Shown piece after piece: positions 62,723 through 64,000 of a stretch of 64,000 nt of DNA. Position numbers and translations under genes: made by a program. The notes beneath the pieces are model-generated. The model was given only the letters and a program-made list of their open reading frames with translations. It was not told the DNA's origin and did not search any database. The stretch spans positions 17,379,989-17,443,988 of the forward strand of contig CM073537.1 in NCBI GenBank assembly GCA_037074615.1, given 5' to 3'. Position 1 is the stretch's first letter. Each line of letters starts with the position of its first letter. Source of the stretch: Leucaena leucocephala (taxonomy: Eukaryota > Streptophyta > Magnoliopsida > Fabales > Fabaceae).

Positions 62723-63323
62723 TATATTTAAGTTATATAGGTAAAAAGGACCCACCATAAACTTAGGAACTCAATTTAATGTTAAGATTTTAGATAAGGA
62801 ATAACAATGTCAAACTTGCTTATATAACAATTACAATTTACAAGTGTTTTGATCATAAAAGCACTTAATGATAACTAACAAGATAGTAATTGAAGTAATA
62901 AACGATGTTATTTTTATAAAGAGTAAAATATAAATTTAAATTTAGAAAAGTATACTTATTGAAAGATGTAGAAATTCATTCCACTCTAAATCTTAGAAGG
63001 ATTGGAAATCTTCCACTAAATTAAAAAAAAAAAAACAAAGTACTTAGTGATAGAAAATGAAGTTGAGTAACACATTAAAGAAACCATTCCATTTTTAGTT
63101 CACTGTACAAGCCAACTCATTTCCCAGCCTCACACACCAATACAAATATGCATACAAGGCAAGCAAGAGGATTTCCAAGCAAGCATAATCAAAAATCAAA
63201 TTATAGCCTCTAAACTACCCAAATGGACGAGTTTTGCTAAGCCACGCGTCTTATCACTGGCTTCCCCCATAAATAATTTAATCCCCAGATTAATCCCACG
63301 TGGGCCCTACCCCTTTCATGTAA
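62723..63323. other. Intergenic and 3' flank of the DUF716 gene
   Basis: AT-rich, with the presumed 3' UTR of the next gene near its end. A CCACGTGG palindrome (G-box type) lies at 63297-63304. Nothing else is recognised. Confidence 0.5.
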
Positions 63324-64000
63324 TTACACACATGTACGGCTCCACTTTCCTCTCTCTGTTTTTGTTTTTTGTTTTTTTGAATTACTATTTTCTAATTTCT
63401 TCCCCCCACCTCTCCATGTCAACGGATGAAAAAGCCTTTCCCATGTGAATAAAGCTCTGGCGTTTTCAAGTACGTTTCTCTTTTGCGACTCAACGTCGTC
63501 GTTTGACCCCTCGCTCTGGTCTTCTTCTCCTTCAACCCCGAGCGAGAAATACTGGGGCCTTTCACCACCATAAACTTTGACCATAATTAAGTACAGAGAC
63601 ATGGCGAATACAGTTATCCCAATCAAGTACCAGCTGAATTCAATGTTAACCAGAGAAATCGCGCGGTGAAGAGCTTCGTCGTCGGAGCATCTCACCACCT
63701 GGTGACCTTCCTCCTGGTTCATGAAACACCCTTTGGGCATCAACCCAGGAGTCCAGAGCATGAACCCCATGACGACGAGCCACATGCCTTGGAAAAATAT
63801 GCTCACAGATCGTACGAAGCTCACCAGGAAGCTCTTGGGCAGGGCGATTCCGATGAGAGTGGTCGACAGAGACACGACGATCACCAGCTGTAACAGAAGG
63901 TGGTACTGACCTTCAGGTCCCATGTGGTCAGCGGAGTGAAGGTGAAAGAGGAGAAGCTGCTGCGCGAAAGCCACGGCGCCGAGAAGCTGAGTAAGCCCGA
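63324..64000 (-). CDS. DUF716/TMEM45-family membrane protein, partial (5' end outside window)
   Basis: The frame is open from the window edge to a stop at 63324-63326, giving 224 residues. No start codon should be placed inside: the sequence before AFAQQLLLFHLHSADHMGPEG (GLTQLLGAV) is already typical of the family. Features include the conserved HLHSADHMGPEGQYH segment and at least three hydrophobic spans (HLLLQLVIVVSLSTTLIGIA, VSIFFQGMWLVVMGFML and YLIGITVFAMSLYLIMV). The C-terminal tail is charged and cytosol-like (GEEDQSEGSNDDVES, KKQKTKTERGK). DUF716 proteins are multi-pass membrane proteins of unclear function; some plant members are described as responding to viral infection. No intron is seen in this part. 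Confidence 0.88.
   Translation of the reverse strand, partial: GLTQLLGAVAFAQQLLLFHLHSADHMGPEGQYHLLLQLVIVVSLSTTLIGIALPKSFLVSFVRSVSIFFQGMWLVVMGFMLWTPGLMPKGCFMNQEEGHQVVRCSDDEALHRAISLVNIEFSWYLIGITVFAMSLYLIMVKVYGGERPQYFSLGVEGEEDQSEGSNDDVESQKRNVLENARALFTWERLFHPLTWRGGGKKLENSNSKKQKTKTERGKWSRTCV

Noticed and set aside
63324..63974. A complete 216-codon gene starting near 63974
   Set aside because: That position is a GTG (Val) codon inside a frame that stays open to the window edge and is family-like upstream. The gene is cut by the window.

Overview
The window is nuclear DNA of a eudicot plant. It is AT-rich and holds intron-rich protein genes with GT-AG (and a few GC-AG) splice sites, one of them the plant-specific gene CIA2. 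The gaps and long introns are filled with plant-type mobile elements: MITEs, CACTA ends, L1 and RTE LINE pieces, and a tRNA-derived SINE. I rebuilt the gene models by hand from splice signals, reading frame and remembered family sequence. No database search was run.

Layout. 1-3.9 kb: AT-rich flank and one MITE. 3.93-10.32 kb (+): bHLH35-like transcription factor, 5 exons, with a 5.3-kb last intron. 12.10-14.90 kb (+): PRCC-domain protein, 2 exons. 15.88-26.87 kb (-): DNA ligase IV (LIG4), 27 exons and 1177 codons, including a 7-nt microexon followed by a U12-type intron. 27.46-29.56 kb: L1 LINE remnant carrying a nested, 5'-truncated RTE LINE bounded by a 19-bp target duplication. 30.6 kb: SINE. 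33.96-35.33 kb: non-autonomous CACTA-like element. 37.5 kb: second MITE copy. 41.05-44.04 kb (+): CIA2, a CCT-domain nuclear regulator of chloroplast import and ribosome genes. 44.4-47.3 kb: two long inverted repeats, a 21-bp degenerate tandem array and a BTB-gene fragment. 49.30-58.08 kb (+): SUV3-type mitochondrial RNA helicase, 16 exons. 58.1-63.3 kb: intergenic, with transposon remnants. 63.32 kb to the window end (-): 3' part of a DUF716/TMEM45-family membrane protein.

bHLH35, LIG4 and CIA2 occur in the order of Arabidopsis AT5G57150, AT5G57160 and AT5G57180 (gene identifiers from memory), so this looks like a conserved ancestral block. PRCC sits between the first two, and the small AT5G57170-type gene is not seen. 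The genes have unrelated jobs (transcription, splicing or cell-cycle-linked PRCC function, DNA end joining, plastid biogenesis, mitochondrial RNA turnover), and nothing suggests co-regulation.

The most unusual content is the splicing architecture of LIG4 (7-nt exon, two probable minor-spliceosome introns, one GC donor), the hairpin and 21-bp repeat locus downstream of CIA2, and a MITE family in which one copy carries a foreign membrane-segment ORF.
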